NCBI GenBank assembly: GCA_965644295.1
Contig: CBFFRP010000436.1
Span: forward strand, 25,160 to 89,159
Reading direction: 5' to 3'
Source of the DNA: Paraphysomonas bandaiensis
Taxonomy: Eukaryota > Chrysophyceae
DNA length: 64,000 nucleotides
Each line of letters opens with the position of its first letter. Positions within the stretch are counted from its first letter, which is position 1. The notes beneath the pieces were generated by a model. It did not search any database, had not been told where the DNA came from, and saw nothing but the letters and a program-made list of their open reading frames with translations. A program made the translations under genes and the position numbers. Shown here piece by piece: positions 8,686 through 20,591 of this stretch.

Positions 8686-11600
8686 CAAGTCGCTGGAAGT
8701 CTAGCTCTGGATGGGGCACCACCGTTGGCCAGTGTTGGCTACCTGCGCATTACACCCTAAGAGCACTACATGTACACTCAATCCAAAACAACAACACAAG
8801 TCACTCTGCGGTATGTGGCATATAAGAAGTGATGACCTTAAACCGAGACAACTACTGATGACAAAGATACACAAGGCATATATGGGAACTAGTTTACCTA
8901 AATATATATTGATAAGAACAGCGTAATGAACCTGCATCTGAACTCTCTCCTTCATACTATCCGGATGGATACTGTATCCAGATATGCATCATATATAGCA
9001 ACGCACATATTCTCGTGTAGTACAGTATTACTGACGGTAGTACAACAGACACCGAAATGAAACCTCCAAAAAGCCTTTTTTTGCAGTGATTTTTGGGATT
9101 TCATTTCTGGACCAAGAAATTGTGTAAATAGAGTATGTATTTTGTATATACGGTTGCTGGTATACTGGCAGGAGTGTGTTGTATATGAGGGTCATGTGAC
9201 CATAAATAGACACACAGACAGTCTATTGTGGGGTGAAATTATGACCCCACCTGCAGATTAAAACAAAGGACGATTGATGGAGTCGTTAATGGACTGATAT
9301 TACTTCACTGTACTGCAAGATTCATGCTGTTCAAGACCAGTATGATGACTTTTATCCGCTTGAGACAACTGCTTCATGTGTGTGGTTATTGCCATCAGAA
9401 GAGACAGTGAAGTGGAAGAGGGCCCTTACAAGAGGATAAAATACTGCTTGAATCGTTATTTTGCAGAATGCATGCTCAGTGTGCATCCTGTGAAGTTCTC
9501 CCGATAATTCATGGATTCAAGTAATGTGACCGTTAGCATCTTCAATATCCATCAATGGGGGGCAGCGCTCATATTAGTATTATTAATGCATGCAAGTAAT
9601 AGAAATAATATTTTGGGTAAATTATTTCCTATATATACACCTCTGTATCAGTATCGTACCCGATAAGTTATCTCGGTGTAAGATCGGTGTAAGCTAACTG
9701 AACTCAGATTGGCGGTGAAGACATCTGAAGTGCACAATGCTTCTGCTTCTTAGCAGGTGATTGGGAGCTAGTTTACACTTTGGTTCAGATTTCTCGTGGT
9801 ATGTATATTAGTAGGTTCTAAGTAGTAATTGCCGTTAATTTTTACTTCGTAAGATGTTAATGCTTTGTCTTTTCATGATTGATACAGATCTGCAATATTG
9901 CTGGTTTTTATATTATTTCCTACTTTTCAATATATATATTATACTGTGTTTATTGTTGTTAATTATAGTACCTCTAGGTCGTATTGGTATTATATTTTTA
10001 GGTAGTACCTATAGGTAGTATTGATTCAGTTTCGCTTAATCCAAAAGCCAAGCCTATGTCTCGGATTTGATCCTCACTAGCATTGGCAATGGAAGGGTCG
10101 CTCTAACCCTCCAAGCATAAGCCTGAGGGTCCTTCTCACTGACTCAAATTTAGTAGACTCTTGTGCGCTATCAAGAGTCTCCTCCTCCATAATAATAACA
10201 ATATAATCAAGTCACAATGAACAAATATATGTCTACAACTACAATGCTATCTACCAGCAATTTCAAGAGTAAGGAAATTGCATCTTATTATCAATAATCA
10301 ATATAAATACTATCTACGATTCCGTGATCAATGGAATGAACATCATTCATATTCAATACCAAACACATCAGTCTAACACAGTTGATCATAATAACTCATT
10401 ACAACTGTATAAGGGAAGATACATTCAGTATTCTCATTGTAGTTGAAGCCTGGTATTCGTACTCCTTAGTACAATCAATCCCCAATAAGCACTGAAGGAA
10501 ATACGTAATGTATAACTGTATTACTGGATAATCTGGCAATACACATCTATCAGCGTGGATATCAAACCCGGAATTCTCCAGTAAACTTCTCCAGCCTTAA
10601 AGTCAATATATATATATAATAAGAACATATATATATGTATCATCCATCATCATTATCATCATTATGTCTCATTATTGATAATCATGTCTTTCTTTGTCTT
10701 TTGAATGATTATGTAAATATCAATGATAAGCATGAATTGTCATAGTCATAATATATCATATATCTTAGTGTGAGTTATGGTAATAATAATAATATTCAAA
10801 TTATGTTTGCACAGATAGTATGTACAAACTTAAGCATATACAATAGAGAGCTTGTAGAATAGAATAACCTGATAGCTGGTTATTACAATCATGGTAATGT
10901 CAACATAATATTCTACTAATAGGCTGGCGTATTCATCCTCTGCAGAGTGTTACAGGTAGCACTAATATTCTATTTATGATAGATGGTAAATATCAAGATA
11001 CAAAGCACCCTATATCTAGGTGACAATGATTGACATGCTCCAACACAGTATCTTTATATACATCAATACGCACAGGACACTATGAGAAAGTATCTATAAA
11101 TGATACAGTCATCGTAGTATTTACCTTCAAATCAGAGAGGAGAATGACACTCAAGTGGAGTTATTCTTATGTGAGTCTCTGATGATCAGCTCTGCAGTAT
11201 GAGTATATTAATATGCTCTGTTTCGAACCACTAAATTGAATATATTACAATATCATCCGATCGTATTACCTGAGAGCCCTCTGGTGTTATGGTCACGGAA
11301 TCAACTCTGCTATCTCTGTCTTTGAAATAGACCAACTCTCCTGTATGAATGCCACTTAACCATACCTTTCACCAGCTAAATCAACAACCAGCAGCATGTG
11401 GCATGAAAGAACTATGAGCTCATGTATTCCCAGTGAGGTTATGATCATATCACAGCCTGCATTCCTCTTTACTACAAGAACTATCGCATCATATTCTGTA
11501 TGTGAAGCTCACAGACATCTGCCTGTCTCTCCTGGATTCTGTGGACAATATGCCGATTATTATCTTGAAAATGTGTAGTTTTGTGTCATTTTTGAGTGAA

Positions 11601-14600
11601 AAACCAGGGGATTTTTTAGTTTAGGTTGTGTAATTCATTTTACATAGTTCTTCTAGTTTCGCTAAACCCAAAAACTCACACACATCTATGTAAAACTAAA
11701 GGCTGGAATTTTGGGAGTTGTGTAAAATAATTTACACGAGAAAAAATTATTCTCTATTGTAGTGTGTGTGAGTTTTTGGGTTTAGCGAAACTAGAAGAAC
11801 TATGTAAAATGAATTACACAACCTAAACTAAAAAATCCCCTGTTTTTTCACTCAAATATGTCACAAAACTACACATTTTCAAGATAATAATCGGCATATT
11901 GTACACAGAATCCAGAGACAGATGTCTGTTAGCTTCACATAAAGGATACGATGCGATACTTTTACAGTAATAAGAGGAACGCATGCTGATATGATCATAA
12001 CCTCACTGGGAATACATGAGCTCATAGTTCTTTCATGCCACATGCTGCTGGTTGTTGATTCAGCTGGTGAAAGGTATGGTTAAGTGGCATTCATACAGGA
12101 GAGTTGGTCTATTTCAAAGACAGAGATAGCAGAGTTGATTTCATGACCATAACACCAGAGGGCTCTCAGGTAATACGATCGGATGATATTGTAATATATT
12201 CAATTTAGTGGTTCGAAACAGAGCATATGAATATACTCATACTGCAGAGCTGATCATCAGAGAGACTCACATAAGAATAACTCCACTTGAGTGTCATTCT
12301 CCTCTCTGATTTGAAGGTAAATACTACTATGATTGTATCATTTATAGATACTTTCTCATAGTGTCCTGTGCGTATTGATGTATATAAAGATACTGTGTTG
12401 GAGCATGTCAATCATTGTTGACGTGCAGCATACTCTGCGGAGCCGTATGAACTCGATTGTCCTGTAACACCAGAGGAGTCTTAGGGTAACGTTCTTGAAT
12501 TATGTTGTGAAAATATTTAATTTAGAAATTTTGATTCTATGATACAGAGCATATGACGAAAATGACACTTCAGAGTTCGATAATGGAGAGACCCACGCAA
12601 GAATAACTTCAATTGTCAATTGAGTATGTATATACTAATATGAATGTAAGATATATTACTTTCTCACTGTGCCCTATACGTATTGATGTAAATAAGGACG
12701 GTGTATTGAAACATGTCAATCATTGTCACCTAGATATAGGGTGCTTTGTATCTTGATATTTACCATCTATCTTAAATAGAATATTAGTGCTACCTGTAAC
12801 ACTCTGCAGAGGATGAATACGCCAGCCTATTAGTAGAATATTATGTTGACATTACCATGATACCTGGTAATCGTAGGTAGTATATATTGATTATTCATAA
12901 TAAGATGCAATTTCTTCACTCTGGAAGTTGCTTGTAAATAGTATTGTAATTGTAGACTTATCCATAGTTGTTGATTTATGATTTATTGCTATTATGGAAG
13001 AAGCGCCTAAGAAAGACGTTCTAAGTTAAGTGCAGCTATTGCAGTACTAAGAATGCTGTTGGAAGAAAATGATCCACTAATGGCTGGTTACCCCAATGAG
13101 GAGTATGTCAGGAGCGTTGGACTTATGGTTGGATTAAATGATGCCAATATCGACATATCGACATATGATATTGCACTAATACACGTGCCTAATCGCCTCC
13201 CTATAGGTGGTATCTATAACCTCTACATTTCCTACTGATAAGTATCCCTATTTATATTAAAATGTACCTACAGGCACTGCCTACATGTATCAATACTACC
13301 TATAGGTACTACCTAAAAATATAATACCAATACGACCTAGAGGTACTATAATTAACAACAATAAACACAGTATAATATATATATTGCAAAGTAGGAAATA
13401 ATATAAAAACCAGCAATATTGCAGATCTGTATCAATTATGAAAAGACAAAGCATGTATTCAATTAAAATAAGATGGTATTCGCATTAACATCTTACGAAG
13501 TAAAAATTAACGGCAATTACTACTTAGAACCTACTAATATACATACCACGAGAAATCTGAACCAAAGTGTAAACTAGCTCCCAATCACCTGCTAAGAAGC
13601 AGAAGCATTGTGCACTTCAGATGTCTTCACCGCCAATCTGAGTTCAGTTAGCTTCCAAGGTAATGATAACATTTGTTCGTCCAAGCCATCTTACACCGAT
13701 CTTACACCGAGATAACTTCTCGGGTACGATACTGATACAGAGGTGTATATATAGGAAATAATTTACCCAAAATATTATTTCTATTAATTGCATGCATTAA
13801 TAATACTAACATGAACGCTGCCCCCCATTGATGGATATTGAAGATGCTAACGGTCACATTACTTGAATCCATGAATTATCGGGAGAACTTCACATGATGC
13901 ACACTGAGCATGCATTCTGCAAAATAACGATTCAAGCAGTATTTTATCCTCTTGTAAGGGCCCTCTTCCACTTCACTGTCTCTTCTGATGGCAATAACCA
14001 CACACATGACTCAGTTGTCTCAAGCGGATAAAAGTCATCATACTGGTCTTGAACAGCATGAATCTTGCAGTACAGTGAAGTCATGTCAGTCCATTAACGA
14101 CTCCATCAATCGTCCTTTGTTTTAATCTGCAGGTTGGGTCATAATTTCTCCCCACAATAGACTGTCTGTGTGTCTATGTATGGTCACATGACCCTCACAT
14201 CTAACACACTCCTGCCAGTATACCAGCAACCGTATATACAAAATACATACTCTAATAATACGTAATTTACACAATTTTACATAGTTTCGACCGTTTAGAA
14301 AAATGGTCCAAAGTGTGTAATTTTCGTGTAATTGTATATGGGGAGCAAAATACAGAACGGTATACTGTACTCTGTAGTCATATCATGTAAGGGTATAGAG
14401 AGCGATGTTGATGGCATATATATACTATATGGGGGTTACCATAGCAATAGAATTCATCATTAACGCTGTATAAAAATATATTTTGGGTAAACTGTACAGT
14501 ATATAAATCACGTGTATCAGTACCATACAGCAGAAGTTATCTCGGTGTAAGATCGGTACTTCTTATATGCCACATACCGCAGAGTGACTGCTGAGTAAGT

Positions 14601-14710
14601 GTTCTGGATTGAGAGTTCATGTAGTGCTCTTAGGGTGTAATGCGCAGGTAACCAACACTGGCCAACGGTGGTGCCCCATTCAGAGCTAGACTTCCATCGA
14701 CTCGCCAGGT
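8686..14710. repeat. Large imperfect palindrome of about 6 kb (foldback-like)
   Basis: The left arm (about 8,686-11,690) reappears as reverse complement in the right arm (about 11,765-14,710). Shared landmarks include the outer sequence around 8,700-8,790 versus 14,600-14,690, the segment at 9,130-9,240 versus 14,150-14,260, the segment at 9,890-10,020 versus 13,300-13,440, and the central inverted pair at 11,625-11,681 and 11,770-11,826. Arms differ by substitutions and indels: an extra ~560 bp at about 10,326-10,885 (left), and ~300 bp at about 12,420-12,725 and ~250 bp at about 12,990-13,260 (right). Because the arms have diverged, it is not a simple assembly mirror. No ORF longer than about 100 codons is present. 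It resembles a non-autonomous foldback element or old inverted duplication. Confidence 0.85.
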
Positions 14711-15045
14711 ATTGTGGATAAACAAGATTACACGTAACCTCATGATTATAAACTTCTGACAAAAACTCCTGCGACTACGCTGGAAATCATCCTTCATTAT
14801 GAGTGTTATATATATTACGTACTTGCAGTAGCGCGTACTTTTTACTACTGACAAGATGTTATTGTGTTTCCTAGTGACCATTGTTATGAATATGTTGCAT
14901 GAAATGTTGCATGAATTGCACAATTAATTCTGACAAGATTATTAGTAATCTACTGAAATGTTTACAGTAGTTCAATAATAATGTTGTCAGTATTATTTCT
15001 TCTTCCTTCATTACGCTTTTTCTCGTTTATATGTATGTGCTTCTT

Positions 15046-16026
15046 CTATTCTTTTATGCATGTAATAATAATAATCAAAATATTGTAATATCTTTTGTTT
15101 TGGTCTTTGCCATCAAACAATCGAATATTGTTTGAGTCATCCCGGCGCTTGCACCAACTATATACAGCTAAATGAAGTGCTATACAGATCGCAGGGTTAA
15201 ATGGGTTCGCGTAAAGACGCTTTACATCGCTCGTGCTCTCACCGGCTTGATCAGCTTTAGTTGTACAAAATGCAGTTTGCAGAGCATCATTAGGCCAATC
15301 CATTTGAGCCATGTTGATGTCATCAATATTATCCGACCGTCCGATTGTACCCACAGATAACTTAGTGAATAGGCCAGCAAACAGTCCCTCATTCCAAGTT
15401 ACCTTGTTGCCATCAGGTCTCATCATGCAGAAATGTTTGCATAATGCTACATAACCATCCAGATTAAAAGCACTCTTCCCTTCTTTAGGATTCATAATAC
15501 CTCTTCTTTTCTTGGCACCTATATCACGTTTGTATGCAGCAATAGCAGTTTTGCATGCTAGGTCAACCTTCGGTGGCCAAGGGTGCCCAATTTTGTCCAT
15601 GGCCGGACAGTCATACTCATGCCACCACCGCAATGCAGATTTGTAATTCTGGTAAGTTTGGGCTGATACTGTCACAAGGTTTTTTCCTGGGTTTAACAGA
15701 TCTTCTTCTACTTCTTGACAGTCATCTATCTCTGTTCTTACTTTCCGCTTTCTGGGAAGTGTCGGATCGACTGATATTGCAGCAAAGAGAACTTCTGCTG
15801 TATGTTCTGCTATAGGTAATTTAAGTTTACAAAGTTTGCGTGCTTGTCCTGTATGCATTAGGGCCAACCCATCATCATCTGTTTCAATTGAGTCCAGTCG
15901 TATATATGAGTCGTTTAGTATTCGAGTCAGTGTGGACATTCTAGATAAATATCCTTTTTTGGACTCTTCCAATACATTCCTCTCCTTTTGTCCTTGAATC
16001 ACTAGGTGTATTGCTGCAGGATCCAT
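15046..16026 (-). pseudogene. Crypton-like tyrosine recombinase, C-terminus missing
   Basis: This 326-residue ORF starts at an ATG (16026). It has the helical N-terminal part of the Crypton-type recombinases found in oomycetes and algae (SAQTYQNYKSALRWW, then KEGKSAFNLDGYVAL). The start of the catalytic domain follows: VGTIGRSDNIDDINMAQMDW with the first Arg, FCTTKADQAGE with the Lys, YANPFNPAICIALHLAVYSW, and LFDGKDQNKRYYNIL. The frame then ends in low-complexity sequence at about 15,080, before the expected HxxR and Tyr motifs. A 3' exon across an intron is possible, but none was visible before the palindrome begins at 14,710. It is most likely a truncated mobile-element gene. Confidence 0.65.
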
Positions 16027-16229
16027 TTTGTCTATAGGTAATACTCTCAGTTCTATAGCAGATTATTCTACGAAATATTAGCCTCTTAAGATATCATAAT
16101 ATATCCTTTTGGTTCAACGAACAAATCAACTGTTCATCACTGTAACATAAAATCAAGGCTTTTTTAAGCAAAAAAAACAATTTTGTGAATTGGGTGCCTT
16201 CAAAAATAGGTTAAAAATCTGTTTACTCC

Positions 16230-16330
16230 TGTGTAATTAGAATTACACAGATCTGTTTGTTTCGAAAAATCTCAAAATCGCTGTTGTTTGTGTGGGTGAT
16301 GTTTTCCTCCTGTGTAATTAGAATTACACA
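16230..16330. repeat. Twin 20-bp palindromes
   Basis: The same palindrome, TGTGTAATT-AG-AATTACACA, occurs at 16230-16249 and 16311-16330, each preceded by CTCC. A further AATTACACAC half-site follows near 16,350. They lie about 200-300 bp upstream of the Crypton-like ORF on its 5' side and about 300 bp upstream of the first Crinkler-like gene. The half-site TGTGTAA also marks the centre of the large palindrome and the ends around the Harbinger transposase. They could be recombinase or transposase binding sites. Confidence 0.7.
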
Positions 16331-16580
16331 ATCCAATAAAAACTGGGGTTTCCAATTACACACTTCGGTGGGTTTTTAGTGTTTTGTCGCATGTTTTTGT
16401 ATAAGACGCCCTTACTACAGAACTCGTCAGAGGAAATTATGCTTGTATCCTACAGCCACACCACAGAAGCATAATAAAACACCATACACTTCTTTGTGCC
16501 CTATGTATATCTTATACAGTCACATCAAGTACTAAACTGAAAATAACATCCTCTATCTTGTGTCTGATTTCTCTTCGCAG

Positions 16581-18775
16581 CATCTCATCAATACAAGAAA
16601 CAAACATCCATCTACTGAACAATGCGAGCCGAATGATGAAGCTCAGGACCACCTCGTGCAGTACGCTGGCATTAGCTTGTCGACGCAATAAGTCTTGTCG
16701 ATTTCTTTCCATTGACACCAACCTCATCGTGGACAAAAGTATGTTCTCACACTTTAGATCGAAACCAGACAAGAACGAGACCGATTTCCTCGAGAGCTTG
16801 GCGAACTGTCGAGTTGAAGCCATTGGGGATGGCATCGATGTGATTCGTATTAACAACAAGTTGGGAGTGCCATGGGAATGCTTGGGCCCACAGAAGTTGT
16901 TTGTAAGGGAGTTTTATCCTGACTTGTTGAGAGAAATAAGGAAACATAAGAGAAGTGTTCTCATTGGAAACCCTGGAATTGGCAAATCCTTTTTCCAGTA
17001 TTATTACCTGGCTCGAATACTGAATCCGTCTTTGTTCGGGCCCCTTCCTCCTGACTGTGACGGCTCCACCACCCCGCCGAAGATAGTCATCCGCCAGGAG
17101 GGCACTTCTACCATGACAATATTCGACATTGCCAATCGCCAAGCAGAGAGAGTTGATGGTTGTCCAGGTACACTTCTGGACTGTTTTGATCCAGAAACGT
17201 CATTATATTTGATGGAACCTGGTAAAGCTGTGGAGGAACCATTTTTTGCAAGACTTCGCTTTCCCACTTTGGCCACCGTACCTCCGAATCCGGCCCGATA
17301 TAAGCAATTCTGCAAGCACGGAGGAATAGCACTGTACATGCCTGTTTTCACTCTTCGGGAGTTACTTGCGATTGGGAAGTATTTGCTGGAGAACGAGCAT
17401 GTGCCGGAGTTGCTGCAGCCTGAGTATTCTTCTGAGCAGATCACGAAGCGCTTTCACCAATTTGGGGGTATTTTCCGCCATGTGCTGCCGGTATCTCTCG
17501 CTTATCTTGATATGTGTCGACGTAGTCAGTCCAAGGCAATAGGTTCGTGTAATGCACGTGCACTCCTGGTCTCCGGCGATATTGAGGATGCGGACGTCAG
17601 TCATTTCATCATGCAATATGACGTGGAGAGGGATGGCGAATTCCCCTTTTGCGAATATCGTTTGAACTTTGTGAACGAGTCCGTCGCATCTCAAGTTCAA
17701 GATAAGCTTAACAAGGGCTCTCTGAGCGACAGGAGATCAGCGCTGATTCGAAATGACATGATAGGATTTATGGCGGATGCATCTGCTAAGATCTATGAAA
17801 GTGTCATTGCGGATCAATTGACATCTGGCGTGCGATGGAGAAAACGGGAAGTGATCGCCAGCTCAGAGGGGAAAGTAAGTGAATGGTCCAATTTCTCGTT
17901 GAGGTTGAATGAAGCGATTAAGGGGCACCCTCCTCCGTTCGAGAAAATGCGGCCACTGGTGCTGTACGTGCCTTCGAATCCGACCTTTCCATTGGTTGAA
18001 TACATGTACAAGACGGAGCAGGGGGAATTGGTTATGTTTCAGGTCACCAGAAACAAGTCTGCAAAGAAGATTATCAAGGGGAGTGCTTTGGAGCAGTTAT
18101 TGGACAAGATTAAACTTCCCGTCGACAAGGTATCGCTGCTGAGGTTAGTTCTCATCCCATTGCCGTCGCTGGCACAAAGCGCACGATTCGAAGTAGCCGA
18201 GGAGGACAAGATCCTAATGAATGCGGCGCTGGAAAATGGTTATGAAGTCTGGCATATTCCCAGTGATTATTTGAGCTATTTCGCGGAATGAGAAGGAACT
18301 ATAGCAGTATTTTAGTGACAGTGACTTTAAGTCTTGTGCCATCATCATCACAGCAAGTGCGCCTGCCTGCCTGCGGCTGAGGGGTCCACAGTGACCTGTG
18401 TATGTGTATCTCATATCTATCATGCTAGTGACGTTGTCTACTTATTACTGTCATACATAAGAATAGCAAGTTATATTATATGGTATACACAACTCTTGTG
18501 AGTCAACTAATAAGCAACTTTGTACCACGCACTAGCTACTTCTCTCATGCATACATAATAGGTATTATCCGGAATCCGCCCGGACCCTTAATATCAAATA
18601 ATCTCCCTTCTGCCCCCTGCTTTTTGCTTTTAATAGCGATGCGTTGTTTGGCGCTTAGAGGTACGAGGGTTTTAAGTGCTTAAACCCAAGGTTGCTTTAA
18701 TCTGCCTTGCATTGTAGCCCGCTTATTAGCCTAGTTTTACTAATTACTAATAATAAAGAGAAGGCACTGTGACTC
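16581..18775 (+). repeat. Segmental duplication, copy 1
   Basis: This ~2.2-kb segment is repeated almost exactly at 23338-25530, with an offset of 6,757 bases over the coding part. Homology begins directly after TTCTCTTCGCAG, which looks like a splice acceptor, and ends 18 bases after an AATAAA (18752-18757). It contains one Crinkler/RHS-like gene and its 3' flank. Outside these limits the two loci are unrelated. Confidence 0.95.
16633..18291 (+). CDS. Crinkler/RHS-like P-loop NTPase, copy 1
   Basis: The shared start with copy 2 is the ATG at 16633 (MMKLRTTS), giving 552 residues; an in-frame ATG at 16558 exists only here. Residues 1-30 are rich in Arg, Ser and Thr without acidic residues, like a mitochondrial targeting sequence. 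Walker A is at 112-119 (GNPGIGKS), in the context typical of Crinkler and retrotransposon-hot-spot proteins. The C-terminal end has an MFQVTRNKSAKK segment (about 468-479), resembling the Q-x-(T/K) strand of the PD-(D/E)xK nucleases that follow the NTPase in this superfamily. No LxLFLAK-type secretion header is visible. Such proteins are effectors in oomycetes and chytrids, and of unclear role elsewhere. Confidence 0.75.
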   Translation: MMKLRTTSCSTLALACRRNKSCRFLSIDTNLIVDKSMFSHFRSKPDKNETDFLESLANCRVEAIGDGIDVIRINNKLGVPWECLGPQKLFVREFYPDLLREIRKHKRSVLIGNPGIGKSFFQYYYLARILNPSLFGPLPPDCDGSTTPPKIVIRQEGTSTMTIFDIANRQAERVDGCPGTLLDCFDPETSLYLMEPGKAVEEPFFARLRFPTLATVPPNPARYKQFCKHGGIALYMPVFTLRELLAIGKYLLENEHVPELLQPEYSSEQITKRFHQFGGIFRHVLPVSLAYLDMCRRSQSKAIGSCNARALLVSGDIEDADVSHFIMQYDVERDGEFPFCEYRLNFVNESVASQVQDKLNKGSLSDRRSALIRNDMIGFMADASAKIYESVIADQLTSGVRWRKREVIASSEGKVSEWSNFSLRLNEAIKGHPPPFEKMRPLVLYVPSNPTFPLVEYMYKTEQGELVMFQVTRNKSAKKIIKGSALEQLLDKIKLPVDKVSLLRLVLIPLPSLAQSARFEVAEEDKILMNAALENGYEVWHIPSDYLSYFAE

Positions 18776-20591
18776 TGTAATCTGTAACTCCCCATCCAGA
18801 GGACAAATAAAATTATACTGTGCGCATGCTCACTGCTACAAACAATCCACAGGGAACTCATCGAGGATGAAATACGCATTTTGACGCGCGTGCGGGGTTT
18901 TCCCAGCCTGAGCTCTGAGATAGAGTCGGCGCGTCATCAATATATTGCAATCATATTTAATCACTGTATATTATATTATGGTAAAATAATAAATAGACCT
19001 ACTTTGATAAATATCCATGACTATTAATATCATAACATGCTCAATATCGTAACAATACATGTATCCTAATAACAATAAGGCATCGATATCATATAGATAC
19101 GCATCATCTCTGCCTTATCCCATCCATCCTTTTCTTCACCTAGATTTACTCAATCCATATATACATCATATCATGTTTACCTACAAGTAAAGTCATCACA
19201 TCATAAAACATATCTACCTACCACCGCAAGGATTATAGCATAACATTTCTATTCGCTTACAAAAACGACATGTCTAATGTATTTCATCATCACCCCAAGA
19301 TTATCACCCATATATGCATTCTCATATATCACAGTATATATCGTCCACACACTCAATATCATAGATAGCATATAGTCACACATCTGACATCTCAATGCAC
19401 CTCATCTAGCCATTAGACAGTGCTAATGACCACTATAGCATAATATCAATACACCCATAATAAGCATTCATACAAACATATACAGCACACATAGTCATTC
19501 CCAGATACATTGGTTCTTATCAGAACTCAGCAATGCACATAGGATATAATAGTGCCAATATACACAATAATAGTCAATACTTATAGCTAACAAAAGACAG
19601 CTGCAGAAAGACACCATTTCGAATGTTACTATTTCTATGTGTGTATGTAGGATGTAGAAAACATGAAATAGAATGGTTGTGCATGTTCTGTGATATTAAT
19701 TACTACTACGATACATCATGCTGGGTACTGAATCCTAGTATTCTAGTATTATTACATCTTGAAAAGTTGCATCTCATTCCAATTTAGTCCACCCACGATT
19801 TCCTATATTATATATTTAATTATATTATATATATGCGCCTTTAGTTCTCATCCTTCGAACTCATCACACTAGCTGCTCTTCTTGCTTATATCTATATTAT
19901 TATTAGAGCTAGCTATAAAGCAATTTTGATAAATATCTTGAGGCGCACCTGTCTAGCTAGCTCTCACTTTTTTGTTGGTGTGCAATGAAATAATGGCCAT
20001 TGTGCGACGCCTTTCTGGCTTATTAAATAGTATTACTCCGGCAGCTTATGTAATTAATTTAGGTAGGAGCCCTGCGTCCTCAGGATGGCTATTGATCACT
20101 ATATGCAGAGCGAGCAGTGGGATACATTAACCACTACTGAGACTCTATATTCGACTTACTACTGCAGACAAAGTGTTTGGAGAGGTGAGAGGGTGTGGGG
20201 GGATCACGTATCATCTCTGTGGCTTGGATTCTGTGCCGGTCAGCATTCGACCGAAAAATATGGGATCCCACACAGTGCATATCAGGTCATACATTCACCA
20301 GAAATTTGGATGGTGCCTATAAGTAATATATATGATGCCATATCGATGGATGGAGGGCATTGATAGGCCATATCAACCAATTTGATTAGATTTATGTCCA
20401 AGTAGTCATAAAGTGTTACACTTCATTCATGGAGGTCATGAAGTGTAACACTTCGTCATTAGAATTGACCTGGCAATAGACTCTGCTGTAGTTATAAAAA
20501 GTAGAAATTGTACCTTGGGAATATCATAAGTCAGCTTCAATGATAGAAAGTACATTACAAATGAACACTCAAGCAATAGAAATAAAGTGGA
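18776..20591. other. AT-rich region without a recognised gene
   Basis: No coding sequence could be supported. The block is AT-rich with short stretches of TATA. A short stretch at 20,031-20,066 (ACTCCGGCAGCTT and following bases) recurs at about 25,894-25,928, beyond the end of the second duplication copy. That hints that the original duplication was larger. A 20-bp inverted pair (AGTGTTACACTTCAT / ATGAAGTGTAACACT) lies at about 20,411-20,455. Confidence 0.5.

Noticed and set aside
16747-18011. Several 65-146-codon ORFs antisense to the Crinkler-like gene
   Set aside because: They recur antisense in copy 2 and are shadows of a conserved coding strand.
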